A stretch of DNA of 64,000 nucleotides from Nostoc sp. ATCC 43529 (lineage in GTDB: Bacteria > Cyanobacteriota > Cyanobacteriia > Cyanobacteriales > Nostocaceae), in assembly GCA_003326205.1 (NCBI GenBank), contig LWTK01000046.1, forward strand, positions 496,001 to 560,000, in the 5' to 3' direction. Positions 33,251-41,442 of the stretch are shown here, one piece after another (position 1 is the stretch's first letter; the number at the start of each line of letters is the position of its first letter). The position numbers and the translations under genes are program-made. The notes beneath the pieces were generated by a model. That model saw only the letters and a program-made list of their open reading frames with translations. It made no database searches and was not told the DNA's origin.

Positions 33251-33279
33251 ATAATATCCCGGTTAACCGGGAATGTCAA
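33251..33279 (-). promoter_or_regulatory. Minus-strand promoter with operator in the spacer
   Basis: On the minus strand, TTGACA (33279-33274), a 17-nt spacer and TATTAT (33256-33251). The spacer contains the perfect palindrome CCCGGTTAACCGGG (33258-33271). Confidence 0.8.
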
Positions 33280-33283
33280 TAGA

Positions 33284-33332
33284 TTGACCAAATATTTTCG
33301 AGGGATTATCATAAGATAAAACCCGGTTAACC
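33284..33332 (+). promoter_or_regulatory. Plus-strand promoter and operator for regulator B
   Basis: TTGACC (33284-33289), 17-nt spacer, TATCAT (33307-33312). A partial operator CCCGGTTAACC (33322-33332) lies just before the ATG at 33337, fitting autorepression. Confidence 0.7.
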
Positions 33333-33336
33333 AGCA

Positions 33337-33558
33337 ATGAGCAATCCCACGCCAGTACAATCACAAAGCTTTAAAGAGCAGCAATTCAAAGGCTACACAG
33401 AGGAGCTAACCGAGCCTTTGGCAAAGAAGGTAACAGGCTTGAAGTTACCACAAAGCGTCCATGATGCGTTACACGCACTTCCTCAAGAAGAAAGAGTAAA
33501 ATACTTGCGGCGAATAATTTGCGAGGCAGTTGAACGAGATTTGATGAGCGATCAATAA
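33337..33558 (+). CDS. RHH-like regulator B
   Basis: 73 aa. The core LKLPQSVHDALHALPQEERVKYLRRIICEAVERDL aligns with regulator A. N-terminus QSFKEQQFKGYTEELTEPLAKK. Divergent from the 66-aa gene; its stop overlaps the end of the large terminase gene by 7 nt (tail to tail). Confidence 0.65.
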   Translation: MSNPTPVQSQSFKEQQFKGYTEELTEPLAKKVTGLKLPQSVHDALHALPQEERVKYLRRIICEAVERDLMSDQ

Positions 33559-35153
33559 TCCCTCAACCTTGACCCTACGCGAGAAGCCTTACCCACGCTT
33601 TCAAATTCAACTACCCCACCAGTGCCGTTGTACCCCAACACTGTCGCATCCCCGACGTTGGGCGAACGGTGAAGTCTAGCAGTGGTTTTTTTCTTATCCT
33701 CAATTTTGGTTTTGCCTGTGGTGGTTTCCTCATAGTAGGTTCCTGCCAAATCCTCCATGAGCATTTCCTCGATTTCGCCAAGGGGAGCGATCGCAATTTC
33801 CTCATTCCTGAACCCTTCACGCAGCATCCAGTAGTGTTCGGCTTTGAGGTTAGCGAATAAGCTATTCTCGTCCGCCGCCTCTCCCCAGTGCGTGCCATCG
33901 CCGGGGTAATCGCCTTCTAGCAACTTGGATAAAGCGCCACTCCCAACGCCAATGATGTCCACGTTGATCCGCCCTGGCTTTTCATCTATCACTTTTGCTC
34001 CAAGGGCTGCTGCTCTGCCGACATCCAAGCGATCGCCTTTAGTGGGCATAACAGCAGCTGCATACAGTACCGGGCCGCGCCAGCTAGCCGTAGCGTGGTC
34101 GTCGCCGCCGTCGCCCACATCCAAACCGTGCCGCCAGTGGTGATGTTCTGCCATGAAATCCCATTTTTGCGGATCGGCATCGTAACGGGCGCGGGCTTGG
34201 AGGAACCAGCTGCGAGGTACTATCGACTGCTCGCTATCAACAGGGAACAATCCCTCAACGCGGGATTGCCAGAATGCTGATGATTCACCTTTTTTGCGGA
34301 CTTTTTCAATCCAGGCAATTGAGATAGCGCCGGGGATAACATCGCGCTGACACCAATCGGGCCACGCTGATTGTGGCAAGACATCACCTGTTACCGAGTC
34401 AACTATTGCAGCTGCGACATCTGGCTTCAAGCGATGAATGCCATCGGCGTGCTGCTCGTAAGCCCAAGAAACATTAATGTGGCTCCAAGCTGAAATCCGG
34501 TTGTGTTGACGAGCGCAGGATTTTTCAAAAGGTGTGCCGCCGACTATGGGGTTGCCGATTCTTAAGCCTCGGTTATCAGAACCGGTTAAACAGCTGGCAA
34601 AACCATCGTCGATTTCTTCGGTGATGCCGCACGCTTCATCTTGAATAAGTAGTAATTTTTCAGCGTGTTTGCCTTGGAAGCTGTTGCTGTCATAGTTCCT
34701 GGCAGTGAAGCCATAGGCACGGGCAGACTCAGAAAACTTTAAAAATAACTCCCCTCTCTCCCCGCCCAGTTTTACCTTATTCTTGTCGTAGAGCTTGCGG
34801 ACTTCCGACCACAATATCTGCTTGACTTGGGATTCGGTAGGAGCTGTAGAAATAGCCAAACCGCCAATAGCGAACACCCACCACAGGACAATACAAGCTG
34901 AGATGAAACTTTTGCCCACACCATGAGCGGCTTGGACGTTTGTCTCTGCCCTGTCTCTAACAGACTCCAAAATCCTGACTTGCTCTCCCGTCACCGTCTC
35001 AACAGCTAACACTTGCTGCACGAATTCAACTGGCTTGGTGGCGTACTGGGCAAAGGGAACCACGTCGTCTTCAGCTTGTGCTAAACCAAGCGCCGCCGCG
35101 CACTCCTCGGCAAACTCCCTCCGCCGCTTGTCGGCTACGCTTTCTTTTGCCAC
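33552..35153 (-). CDS. Terminase large subunit
   Basis: 533 aa. Walker A AAHGVGKS at ~75-82, Walker B LLLIQDEACG with D172-E173, and a nuclease part with HGLDVGDGGDDHATASW (about 346-362) and later acidic residues. This matches Mu-type/terminase-6 large subunits that cut and pump DNA into the head. Overlaps the small terminase gene by 19 nt. Confidence 0.93.
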   Translation of the reverse strand: MAKESVADKRRREFAEECAAALGLAQAEDDVVPFAQYATKPVEFVQQVLAVETVTGEQVRILESVRDRAETNVQAAHGVGKSFISACIVLWWVFAIGGLAISTAPTESQVKQILWSEVRKLYDKNKVKLGGERGELFLKFSESARAYGFTARNYDSNSFQGKHAEKLLLIQDEACGITEEIDDGFASCLTGSDNRGLRIGNPIVGGTPFEKSCARQHNRISAWSHINVSWAYEQHADGIHRLKPDVAAAIVDSVTGDVLPQSAWPDWCQRDVIPGAISIAWIEKVRKKGESSAFWQSRVEGLFPVDSEQSIVPRSWFLQARARYDADPQKWDFMAEHHHWRHGLDVGDGGDDHATASWRGPVLYAAAVMPTKGDRLDVGRAAALGAKVIDEKPGRINVDIIGVGSGALSKLLEGDYPGDGTHWGEAADENSLFANLKAEHYWMLREGFRNEEIAIAPLGEIEEMLMEDLAGTYYEETTTGKTKIEDKKKTTARLHRSPNVGDATVLGYNGTGGVVEFESVGKASRVGSRLRDY

Positions 35154-35623
35154 TGGTCATTCAAAGCCCGAATAAATTCTTGGGGGGAGATGTCAAGAGA
35201 AATCGCCATGTCAGCCAGATCCGCAGCTGTCTTGGGCACAAGCTTGTTACGCAGTTCGATGAGGCGACACAACCCCGTAGCAATCCCACCAATGCCGCGA
35301 GTGTCTTCTCCTCCTCCTGCAAGAATGCATGAAAGTGAAGCGATCGCACAATCGATGATTTCTATTTCATCAATTCCTTGTGCTTGGCGACGTTGAGCGT
35401 TTGGAGGAGGCAAGGGTGCAGAACGAGCAGCAGGTTTAGCTTGAACGCTGTTTTGTGCTTGATGTGCTTGGCGCGATGCTAACCAACTTTCTTCACTAGA
35501 TCGTTTCTCGACAGCACGCTTAGAGATGCCAAACCTCATGGCGATCGCCGCTAGCGAGTCTGTGCCAGTGACATAAGCATCTTTCGCGTCACTCCAAGTT
35601 TTGTCATCAATAGGACTTGACAT
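35135..35623 (-). CDS. Terminase small subunit-like protein
   Basis: 162 aa from MSSPIDDKTW (ATG 35623); the longer frame to 35677 is less likely. N-terminal HTH (KDAYVTGTDSLAAIAMRFGISKRAVEKRSSEESW), a Pro/Ala linker and a C-terminal helical part that may form the ring. Overlap with TerL supports the call. Confidence 0.82.
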   Translation of the reverse strand: MSSPIDDKTWSDAKDAYVTGTDSLAAIAMRFGISKRAVEKRSSEESWLASRQAHQAQNSVQAKPAARSAPLPPPNAQRRQAQGIDEIEIIDCAIASLSCILAGGGEDTRGIGGIATGLCRLIELRNKLVPKTAADLADMAISLDISPQEFIRALNDQWQKKA

Positions 35624-35735
35624 TACCGCATACCGTACCGCATTTAGCATTAGCTTTAGCCCTACAGTTCCCTGCAAACAAAGGTTTTGGTATGCGGTGC
35701 GGTGAAAGTTTTACCGCAGAAAACGATGGCCTTCG

Positions 35736-35963
35736 TCAAGCGAAGTGCGGGGATTTTATCGCCAGCAATTCGCCGCTGATAATCTCATCAAAGCTCTGGC
35801 AAGCCGCTAGCAAATTGAGCGATCGCTCACTTGCTGGTATCGTTTTCAAATCTTCTTGAAATTTTCTCACTTCCTGCAACAGACGCAGTGCATACGAAAT
35901 ATCGTTGTCCAAAGCGGGAAAATCTTCTGATAATTTCACGAGGCACTCATTACTTATACGCAT
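35736..35963 (-). CDS. Hypothetical protein, 75 aa, before terminase
   Basis: 75 aa, helical (LVKLSEDFPALDNDISYALRLLQEV). Located at the head of the structural operon. No family is recognised. Confidence 0.55.
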   Translation of the reverse strand: MRISNECLVKLSEDFPALDNDISYALRLLQEVRKFQEDLKTIPASERSLNLLAACQSFDEIISGELLAIKSPHFA

Positions 35964-36179
35964 TTTATTGAAAAAATGTATTTAATATTACTTAAAATAA
36001 AAGTCTTGTACTTTTGTAGCAGCCTCAAACCCATTACGATAAGGGCAAAAATACAATATCACTTGTTTTTGTATTACGTAAAATTACGCAATCTTTCTCA
36101 AAGTCAACTCGTGGCGACTTGACACGGTTGCACGAACCCTCGAAAATGCTATTTCAATGGTCTTCGGGGGTTTTCGGGG
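35964..36179. promoter_or_regulatory. Regulatory gap between structural operon and two-HTH regulator
   Basis: 216 nt, AT-rich. Divergent gap likely holding the promoters of the structural operon and of the regulator at 36180. TCTTCGGGGGTTTTCGGGGG (36160-36179) is a direct repeat of TTTTCGGGGG, with another copy in the regulator gene at 36399-36411, perhaps its binding sites. No clear -35/-10 pair stands out. Confidence 0.4.
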
Positions 36180-36698
36180 GTGGATAAAAAGCAAGCGGCT
36201 GAGTTTCTTGGCGTCTCCACGCGAACTATTGAGAACTACGCCAAAGAAGGTAAGATAAGTGTTGCTTATATTTCTGGCAAGAATGGAAAGCAAGCTCAAT
36301 ACAACGAAGGGGAGTTGAAGGCGTTCAAGGAAGAATTAGAAATGCCCGTGCATCGGTCTTTTGTTGCTTCGAGCAGTTCCGAAATTACTTCTGCGGAGGT
36401 TTTCGGGGGTCTAACTACAGTGCCCAAGGACAGGGTAGTTGAGTTATTGGAGGCGATTAGCGGCGCTCAGAGATTGGCGCTGTTGTGGAATAAGCTGGTG
36501 TGGAGTTTGGAGGAGGCAGCGATCGCTACTGGGTATTCGCGGTTTCATTTACGCCAAGCGATCGCATTGGGGGACTTGCCAGCAAAGAAGGTTGGTAAGG
36601 GGTGGAAAGTTCGCCCCCAGGATTTGCGAGACTATACTAGGCGGTTGTTTGGAGATACAGCCCAAAATCGCAGCCGAATGGCGGGACTAGAGAACTAA
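36180..36698 (+). CDS. Two-HTH regulator / excisionase-like protein
   Basis: 172 aa starting with GTG. N-terminal HTH_17-like domain (KKQAAEFLGVSTRTIENYAKEGKI) and a second one (~115-155, WSLEEAAIATGYSRFHLRQAIALGDLPAKKVGKGWKV). Excisionases and lysogeny regulators have such domains. It is followed convergently by the tyrosine recombinase, which fits a role in recombination or lysogeny control. Confidence 0.75.
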   Translation: MDKKQAAEFLGVSTRTIENYAKEGKISVAYISGKNGKQAQYNEGELKAFKEELEMPVHRSFVASSSSEITSAEVFGGLTTVPKDRVVELLEAISGAQRLALLWNKLVWSLEEAAIATGYSRFHLRQAIALGDLPAKKVGKGWKVRPQDLRDYTRRLFGDTAQNRSRMAGLEN

Positions 36699-36897
36699 AA
36701 TCTTTTGGATTACATCTTTGTTGGACAACAAGACGGACAAATCTTTGTCCGGTTAAGTCGTGAATTGCCATAATATTTTTTAGCCTTGCTTTGTTCGTGC
36801 AAAGTTGAGGTCAGTCAGTACGTCTTGTTGACGCAATTCGTACTGGCGCATACTTGCTATTATATCCTGAAACCTTTACTATACAAAGATTGTAGAG
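36699..36897. promoter_or_regulatory. Convergent gap with palindromes; possible recombinase site
   Basis: 199 nt between the two-HTH gene and the integrase stop. Perfect palindrome GGACAAATCTTTGTCC at 36735-36750, and inverted repeat CAGTACG (36816-36822)/CGTACTG (36839-36845) with a 16-nt spacer. Could be terminators or recombinase arm sites; not decidable by reading. Confidence 0.4.
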
Positions 36898-37737
36898 CTA
36901 GAAGCCTAAATAATTTCCGCTAGAGTCATCAGGGTTAGCGTGCAAATATTTATCCGTGGTTGCCACAGAGCTATGCCCCAAACTAGTTCTAACTAGGTGA
37001 ATGGGAGCGCCTTTGTTCAAGGCATGACTAGCATGGCTATGGCGCAGCCAGTGGGCTGATACCTTCGGATTTACGCCCGCCACGATCGCGGCATCCTTGA
37101 TGATGTGATGCGCTGCTACCCTGTCAATAGCATTGCCCATCTTTCCCACAAATACATACTCATGACCCTTGCACTGTTCCAATTCCATCCACACGACAAT
37201 AGGCACTAGCACCGTCCGCAACTTTTCACCCTTGCCCAATACAGTGACCTGCACTTCACCTGAGTCGCGCTCTTGAAAGTCTTCCCATTTTAAATTACAA
37301 GCTTCACTGACTCGCACTCCGGTAGCGTAGACGAACTTGAGGAAAGCGCGATCGCGCACTGACAATTTTGGGCAATTAATCAGCTTCAATACCTCTGAAG
37401 TTTTGAGAATGCGGCCAGCCAAGGAGGTATCACCCTTAGGCATTTTCAGTGCCGCCGCTACATTGAAGCGAAGATAGTTCAGCTTGGTGGCGAATGTGAA
37501 TAAGGATTTAACAACGTTCAACTTGCGTTTTTTGGTGCTGGACTTGATACCCTGTTCGTCCAGGCAGGTGGAGTAGGCTTGTAAATCTTCCAGCTTACAC
37601 TCCTGTAAATCTTTGTCCACAAACGCCAAAAAAGCATAAGTGTCACGCCGATATTCTTTTTGGGTGGAAACGGGCCTTCCGTGCAGCCACATTTCAATCA
37701 ATTTTTGGTCAGTGGAGACGCGGGACAGGGAACTCAT
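36898..37737 (-). CDS. Tyrosine recombinase (integrase)
   Basis: 279 aa, single SAM-like N-domain (~10-95) and catalytic domain with R142 (TGVRVSEA), K172 (GKGEKLR), H229xxR232 (HWLRHSH), H255 (LGHSS) and Y264 (TDKYLH). All active-site residues are present, so it is predicted active. It sits in the middle of element 1, not at the visible end in comM, so it may serve the element through att sites outside this view. Confidence 0.92.
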   Translation of the reverse strand: MSSLSRVSTDQKLIEMWLHGRPVSTQKEYRRDTYAFLAFVDKDLQECKLEDLQAYSTCLDEQGIKSSTKKRKLNVVKSLFTFATKLNYLRFNVAAALKMPKGDTSLAGRILKTSEVLKLINCPKLSVRDRAFLKFVYATGVRVSEACNLKWEDFQERDSGEVQVTVLGKGEKLRTVLVPIVVWMELEQCKGHEYVFVGKMGNAIDRVAAHHIIKDAAIVAGVNPKVSAHWLRHSHASHALNKGAPIHLVRTSLGHSSVATTDKYLHANPDDSSGNYLGF

Positions 37738-37806
37738 GAAAGCCTTGAAGGTTGGTGCTTTTAGGGTTCCACTTCACACTTACAACAAAAGTATAGTTTT
37801 GTTTTT

Positions 37807-37836
37807 TTGGCAAATAATTGAAAGTGAGGGTATAAT
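37807..37836 (+). promoter_or_regulatory. Promoter of candidate small RNA
   Basis: TTGGCA (37807-37812), 18-nt spacer, TATAAT (37831-37836). Confidence 0.6.
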
Positions 37837-37842
37837 TTGCAG

Positions 37843-37936
37843 CTATGATACGCGGCGACAAGCTCCTCTGACGCTAGCAAAATCCAGCACTCATAGGTTG
37901 AACGCCACCAAGCTTTAAGGTGGCGATTTTGTTTTT
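37843..37936 (+). ncRNA. Candidate small RNA, about 95 nt
   Basis: A promoter (37807-37836) and a terminator (37903-37936) bracket about 95 nt without an obvious gene; only an 8-codon ORF (MIRGDKLL) is visible. Divergent from the integrase. Start site is estimated as 7 nt after the -10. Confidence 0.45.
37903..37936 (+). terminator. Rho-independent terminator of candidate small RNA
   Basis: CGCCACC (37903-37909)/GGTGGCG (37919-37925) stem, 9-nt loop, then ATTTTGTTTTT. Confidence 0.8.
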
Positions 37937-37973
37937 AGGGGAACCCTAGCCTCGTAGTGTAAAACCCTTGCCC

Positions 37974-38243
37974 ATGACTTCCCCTCCAACAAAAGACTCT
38001 TCACTAGGCAAGGGCTATTCGTATCTCTTCGCCGTTGCCTTGACCGCCCTGCTTATCGGGCAATCCGTAAATATTTCCTTAAAATTCAACAACTCTGGTT
38101 TTGAGAGATTCGACATTGGTACTCGCGAACTAAATGGCGCAATTTTTTATCCCTGCGTGGGGTTAATCGCTGCTATCTTAGGACTGCCAACAGACACCAT
38201 CGCCTTGGCTTTGGGGCATTTTTTGAGCAGAGGGCGTGAATAA
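37974..38243 (+). CDS. Small membrane protein, 89 aa
   Basis: 89 aa from the ATG at 37974. Two hydrophobic helices (YLFAVALTALLIGQSVNISL and FYPCVGLIAAILGLPTDTIALAL). Overlaps the next gene by 8 nt. Unknown function. Confidence 0.6.
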   Translation: MTSPPTKDSSLGKGYSYLFAVALTALLIGQSVNISLKFNNSGFERFDIGTRELNGAIFYPCVGLIAAILGLPTDTIALALGHFLSRGRE

Positions 38244-38859
38244 TGTGCGATGGCTCAAATGGTTACAACAATGGATCGCGGGGTTATTCCAGCCTAAGAA
38301 AAAACGCCGCATTTACCCGAAAATTATCAAGCAGTGGTACGGAAAAGACTGCGCCGTGCTGCGAATTGAACGCGACACCCCAGGGGAAAGAGCGACTTAC
38401 CGCATCACTTCAATCCACGGGCAATGCGATTATCTCGTCACCCTTGATTATCTCCGAGAATTCCATACAGAATTGGTTGGGGTTTTCCAAGGAACCCCTA
38501 TCCGCATCCCAACGATGGAGTATCAACGCAACTCTGTACTCACGCATCGCTTTGCGGTCTGGCGGCTATGGCGTAATGGCACTAGCGATCCTTTGGGCAT
38601 TTGGGATGTTGATCTTGAAGGCAACGCTCAACGCGGAGCCAACTTCGCAGAACTCGCATCACGCAACGCAGTTAAGATGGTCGCGCTGAGTCCCCTCGTG
38701 TTGGAACACGTGCAAATCCCCTTTCTACATTGGGAAGCCCAGATGGAACGAATTGATTGGCTTGTCCTGCTGGAAGAAAGAATTAGGAAGGAATTATCAA
38801 ACGAAAACCACAACCTGAAAGCTTGCGTAATTCTCAATGATTCGGGAAATCTAGCCTAG
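38236..38859 (+). CDS. Hypothetical protein, 207 aa
   Basis: 207 aa, GTG start. Basic amphipathic N-terminus (WLKWLQQWIAGLFQPKKKRRIYPKII) and a soluble alpha/beta body. Co-transcribed with the small membrane protein. Function unknown; membrane association likely. Confidence 0.6.
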   Translation: MNNVRWLKWLQQWIAGLFQPKKKRRIYPKIIKQWYGKDCAVLRIERDTPGERATYRITSIHGQCDYLVTLDYLREFHTELVGVFQGTPIRIPTMEYQRNSVLTHRFAVWRLWRNGTSDPLGIWDVDLEGNAQRGANFAELASRNAVKMVALSPLVLEHVQIPFLHWEAQMERIDWLVLLEERIRKELSNENHNLKACVILNDSGNLA

Positions 38860-38916
38860 TTCCCCGTTTCCCCCGCAAAATGAAACTTTCTCACCTACTT
38901 CTCGCCGTCGCCATTA

Positions 38917-39762
38917 CTAAGCAGCAGCAAGCTGACCGTAAAGCCACTCATGTAAAAAAGCCATCCCGCTAGGCAGCAAGTATCCCGCCATCTTTTCAAA
39001 ATTTTCTAACTCTTCAGAATCGGCAGCAATCTGCACTGCTTCGGACAAATCGCAAATTTCTAATTTTGATAACTGTTCTATGCCCTGCCACAACAGGGCA
39101 TTTATTTGGGCTTCCGAGGTGTGCAGTATTCTGGCTGCTGCCTTGGGGTGTTTCCCTTGAAGGTAAACGAGGTCAATTGCTGGGTTGTTGAGAGACGCTA
39201 CCGCCTTTGTTAACTTCCGCAATATCTCATCGGTTCTATCAGTCGGCTGCGATTCGCCGACTAAGGTATCGCCCAAGGTCAAATCGTCTGTGTCGTCTAA
39301 CTTGGAATCCAAACTCCAGACGTATTTTTGATTTCTGGAAGCTGCAAGGGCCTCGTTAATTTGCGCTTTGGTGATACCCAAAAATAGCGCTATCTCTGCA
39401 TCGTGAGGGTGGCGTCCCAGTTGAAGAGATAAAGTTGCTCGCGCCTTCTTAATCTTGGCACTCAACTCATGCAATCCTCTGGGGATTCTGACAGCACTTG
39501 CTTTATCGCGCAGGTAGTGGAGGATTTCGCCTTTGCAGTAAGGGATGGCAAATGATGTGAAATATTTTTGCTCTGGGTTGTAGCGCTCGACTGCCTTAAT
39601 CAGCCCCATCGTCGCCAGTTCAAATAATTCCTGGTAGCCAAGGGTGCAGTTGTCTTCCATGCGATGCGCGACTGTCCTGGCTAGCCCAATATTGAGTTCG
39701 ACCAAATGGTTTCGCAGTAACAGGCTGCGAGTTGCGTGATACAGCACAAATATCTCTTTCAT
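38917..39762 (-). CDS. SigF-like sigma factor (group 3)
   Basis: 281 aa from MKEIFVLYH (ATG 39762, GGAGTAAGGA upstream). Region 2: NIGLARTVAHRMEDNCTLGYQELFELATMGLIKAVERYNPEQKYFTSFAIPYCKGEILHYLRDKASAVRIPR. Region 3 follows (KKARATLSLQLGRHPHDAEIALFLGI). The C-terminal region 4 is weak (ASLNNPAIDLVYLQGKHPKAAARIL). Likely redirects polymerase to phage or late genes (inference). A 25-nt palindrome lies upstream. Confidence 0.85.
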   Translation of the reverse strand: MKEIFVLYHATRSLLLRNHLVELNIGLARTVAHRMEDNCTLGYQELFELATMGLIKAVERYNPEQKYFTSFAIPYCKGEILHYLRDKASAVRIPRGLHELSAKIKKARATLSLQLGRHPHDAEIALFLGITKAQINEALAASRNQKYVWSLDSKLDDTDDLTLGDTLVGESQPTDRTDEILRKLTKAVASLNNPAIDLVYLQGKHPKAAARILHTSEAQINALLWQGIEQLSKLEICDLSEAVQIAADSEELENFEKMAGYLLPSGMAFLHEWLYGQLAAA

Positions 39763-39878
39763 CTTCCTTACTCCAGCCAATAAAACTTTTATGGCGTAGC
39801 AATAAAGACAAAAGTAATGATGTAAATACTGAGTTTGCAAAAACTTTAAATTTACTTCAATAGAGGAAAATACTGTGG

Positions 39879-39902
39879 CTATCTGGCGGAATCCGCCAGA
39901 TA
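39879..39902. repeat. Dispersed 25-nt palindrome, copy 5 (last base changed)
   Basis: Same palindrome (arm CTATCTGGCGGA) with the last G replaced by A. Confidence 0.88.
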
Positions 39903-39915
39903 AGACGATTGCGCG

Positions 39916-40176
39916 TTACTCACTCTCAGTTTTATCAGCCTGCTTTTTACGCAGCTGCTTATTAACCAAGCGTTTATTGCTGCCTTCGGCGTGAACCGCA
40001 AAACCCTTTTCCCAAAAAACACGATGCAATTCTGACGGCTTCCATCCTTCTGCCTTGGCTAATTCCAGTGCGTCTTCGAGCAAGTTTTCAGGCACTGAAA
40101 AGTCTATCTTGATCATCTTCGGCGCGTTTGTCTCTGGCATCTGTTCCACTTCATAAACTTCTGCTTTCTCCATCAT
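39916..40176 (-). CDS. Small RHH-like regulator, 86 aa
   Basis: 86 aa. MIKIDFSVPENLLEDALELAKAEGWKPSELHRVFWEKGF reads as a ribbon-helix-helix-like or small DNA-binding domain with a basic tail (NKRLVNKQLRKKQ). Upstream inverted repeat at 40200-40248 is a good operator candidate. Confidence 0.6.
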   Translation of the reverse strand: MMEKAEVYEVEQMPETNAPKMIKIDFSVPENLLEDALELAKAEGWKPSELHRVFWEKGFAVHAEGSNKRLVNKQLRKKQADKTESE

Positions 40177-40199
40177 TTTGCCTCTTCATAGCGTATTAT

Positions 40200-40248
40200 T
40201 TACCCCTTAGTCGCGGCTTTTTTAGTTTTAGCCTCATCTAAGGGGTAA
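40200..40248. promoter_or_regulatory. 11-bp inverted repeat operator
   Basis: TTACCCCTTAG (40200-40210) and CTAAGGGGTAA (40238-40248), separated by 27 nt, between divergent genes 39916 (-) and 40363 (+). Confidence 0.6.
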
Positions 40249-40362
40249 CTAAGAGGTATTATAAAGTGAAAGACCAACATAAAAGCGATCGCTGACCTTG
40301 GACGGATTGCGATCGCTTCCCACCCGAAGGTAGTTCCCCCAAAGTAAGTTGGAGGCACATTA

Positions 40363-40680
40363 ATGATTGCACAAATTCAAGATGTTAAAACGTCCCCGTG
40401 TCGCGGCAATGGCGACTGTCACAGTATCCCGAAAAATAAGCAAAAGCTTCACCAGATTGCTCAAGAAGTTTTAGACAAAGCAGGACTAGCAGGGAAACTC
40501 TACCCGGAGGAACGAGATTTTATATCAACCGCTTCACGATTGATAGTGCCCCTGATTCAAGATTATTTGTCTCGGACTGGCGGACAAGCGCCACCTCTAG
40601 CCAGCGTTCGAGACTGGTTTTACAGAGGATGCCCAGATTGGGCGATCGCAATCTTAACAGACCAGATTCAACAAAAATAA
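40363..40680 (+). CDS. Hypothetical protein, 105 aa
   Basis: 105 aa, GGAGG 7 nt before the ATG. Helical with a Cys-rich N-terminus (SPCRGNGDCHSIPKN) and an end SVRDWFYRGCPDWAIAIL. Followed by a terminator. No family is recognised. Confidence 0.65.
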   Translation: MIAQIQDVKTSPCRGNGDCHSIPKNKQKLHQIAQEVLDKAGLAGKLYPEERDFISTASRLIVPLIQDYLSRTGGQAPPLASVRDWFYRGCPDWAIAILTDQIQQK

Positions 40681-40703
40681 TTGTGGAAAATCCACAATCT
40701 TGT

Positions 40704-40727
40704 AGCGCTCTTTGAGCGCTTTTTTTA
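40704..40727 (+). terminator. Rho-independent terminator
   Basis: AGCGCTC/GAGCGCT stem with TTT loop, then TTTTTTT. Lies 34 nt before the membrane-ATPase operon and may attenuate read-through into it. A TTGTGGA/TCCACAA hairpin precedes it (40681-40697). Confidence 0.85.
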
Positions 40728-40760
40728 TGGTTAAAGGCGTGGGCTTTTCGTGAGCTAATC

Positions 40761-41138
40761 GTGAATAAGACCGTGAGCTTATTGTGGACTAAACAAAGTC
40801 GCTCGTGGCAAGACATTTATTTAAATGAGTGGGCTTCAAAAAGCTTTGAGGACATCCTAGATGACGAGATTGTTTATCTTCCAAGACAGGCGATGTGCGA
40901 ACTTTTGTACAACGGAGCCGAAACCACTTTAAAAAGAGATTTGTCATGCCTCGTGGCAATGAAAATCAAGCCAAAAGGCTTTGATTTTAAGCCGCAAGAT
41001 GAAGGCTTTAGTAGAGACTCAATGCGAGTTTTGTTTGAATTTCGCAAGCTAGTCAAGAAGTTTCAGTACGAAAGTGCTGTAGACAAGATTCACCAGAGAA
41101 TGGAGGAGATTTATGAGCTACAAGAATGCCAGAAATAA
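40761..41138 (+). CDS. Operon protein 1, 125 aa
   Basis: 125 aa, GTG start. Helical, with a KIHQRMEEIYELQ end. Overlaps the next gene by 26 nt. First gene of the membrane-ATPase operon. Function unknown. Confidence 0.6.
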   Translation: MNKTVSLLWTKQSRSWQDIYLNEWASKSFEDILDDEIVYLPRQAMCELLYNGAETTLKRDLSCLVAMKIKPKGFDFKPQDEGFSRDSMRVLFEFRKLVKKFQYESAVDKIHQRMEEIYELQECQK

Positions 41139-41442
41139 AGCAGCAGGAGCTAAGCAGCCTGAGACACACTCTGAAGAAACAGGACAAGAAGCAGGATTCC
41201 AACTTGACGACCAATTTGAAGAATTTGATACAGCGATCGCCAATCAAATTGTCGATCTGCGTGGTGCCAAGATTATGCAAAAAGTCTTGGTTCGCATCTC
41301 TGCTGGAGACATAGGAACAATTGCGCCTCAGATGCTCAAAGCCTTTGAGCAAGGGGCAAAAACCAGCTTGGGGGAGGAAGTGAAATTGTTGGAAGAATGG
41401 CACAGCAGACCTCTGAGAACGCTTCCACCCGCCGACAAATAG
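41113..41442 (+). CDS. Operon protein 2, 109 aa
   Basis: 109 aa. Acidic and helical (FDTAIANQIVDLRGAKIMQKVLVRISAGDIGTIAPQMLKAFEQGAK). Overlaps its neighbours by 26 and 46 nt. Function unknown. Confidence 0.6.
   Translation: MSYKNARNKAAGAKQPETHSEETGQEAGFQLDDQFEEFDTAIANQIVDLRGAKIMQKVLVRISAGDIGTIAPQMLKAFEQGAKTSLGEEVKLLEEWHSRPLRTLPPADK

Noticed and set aside
37640..37918. Plus-strand frame, 92 aa
   Set aside because: Overlaps the integrase start and the promoter/small RNA; no ribosome site.
38243..38689. Alternative 148-aa frame
   Set aside because: Out-of-frame shadow of the 207-aa gene.
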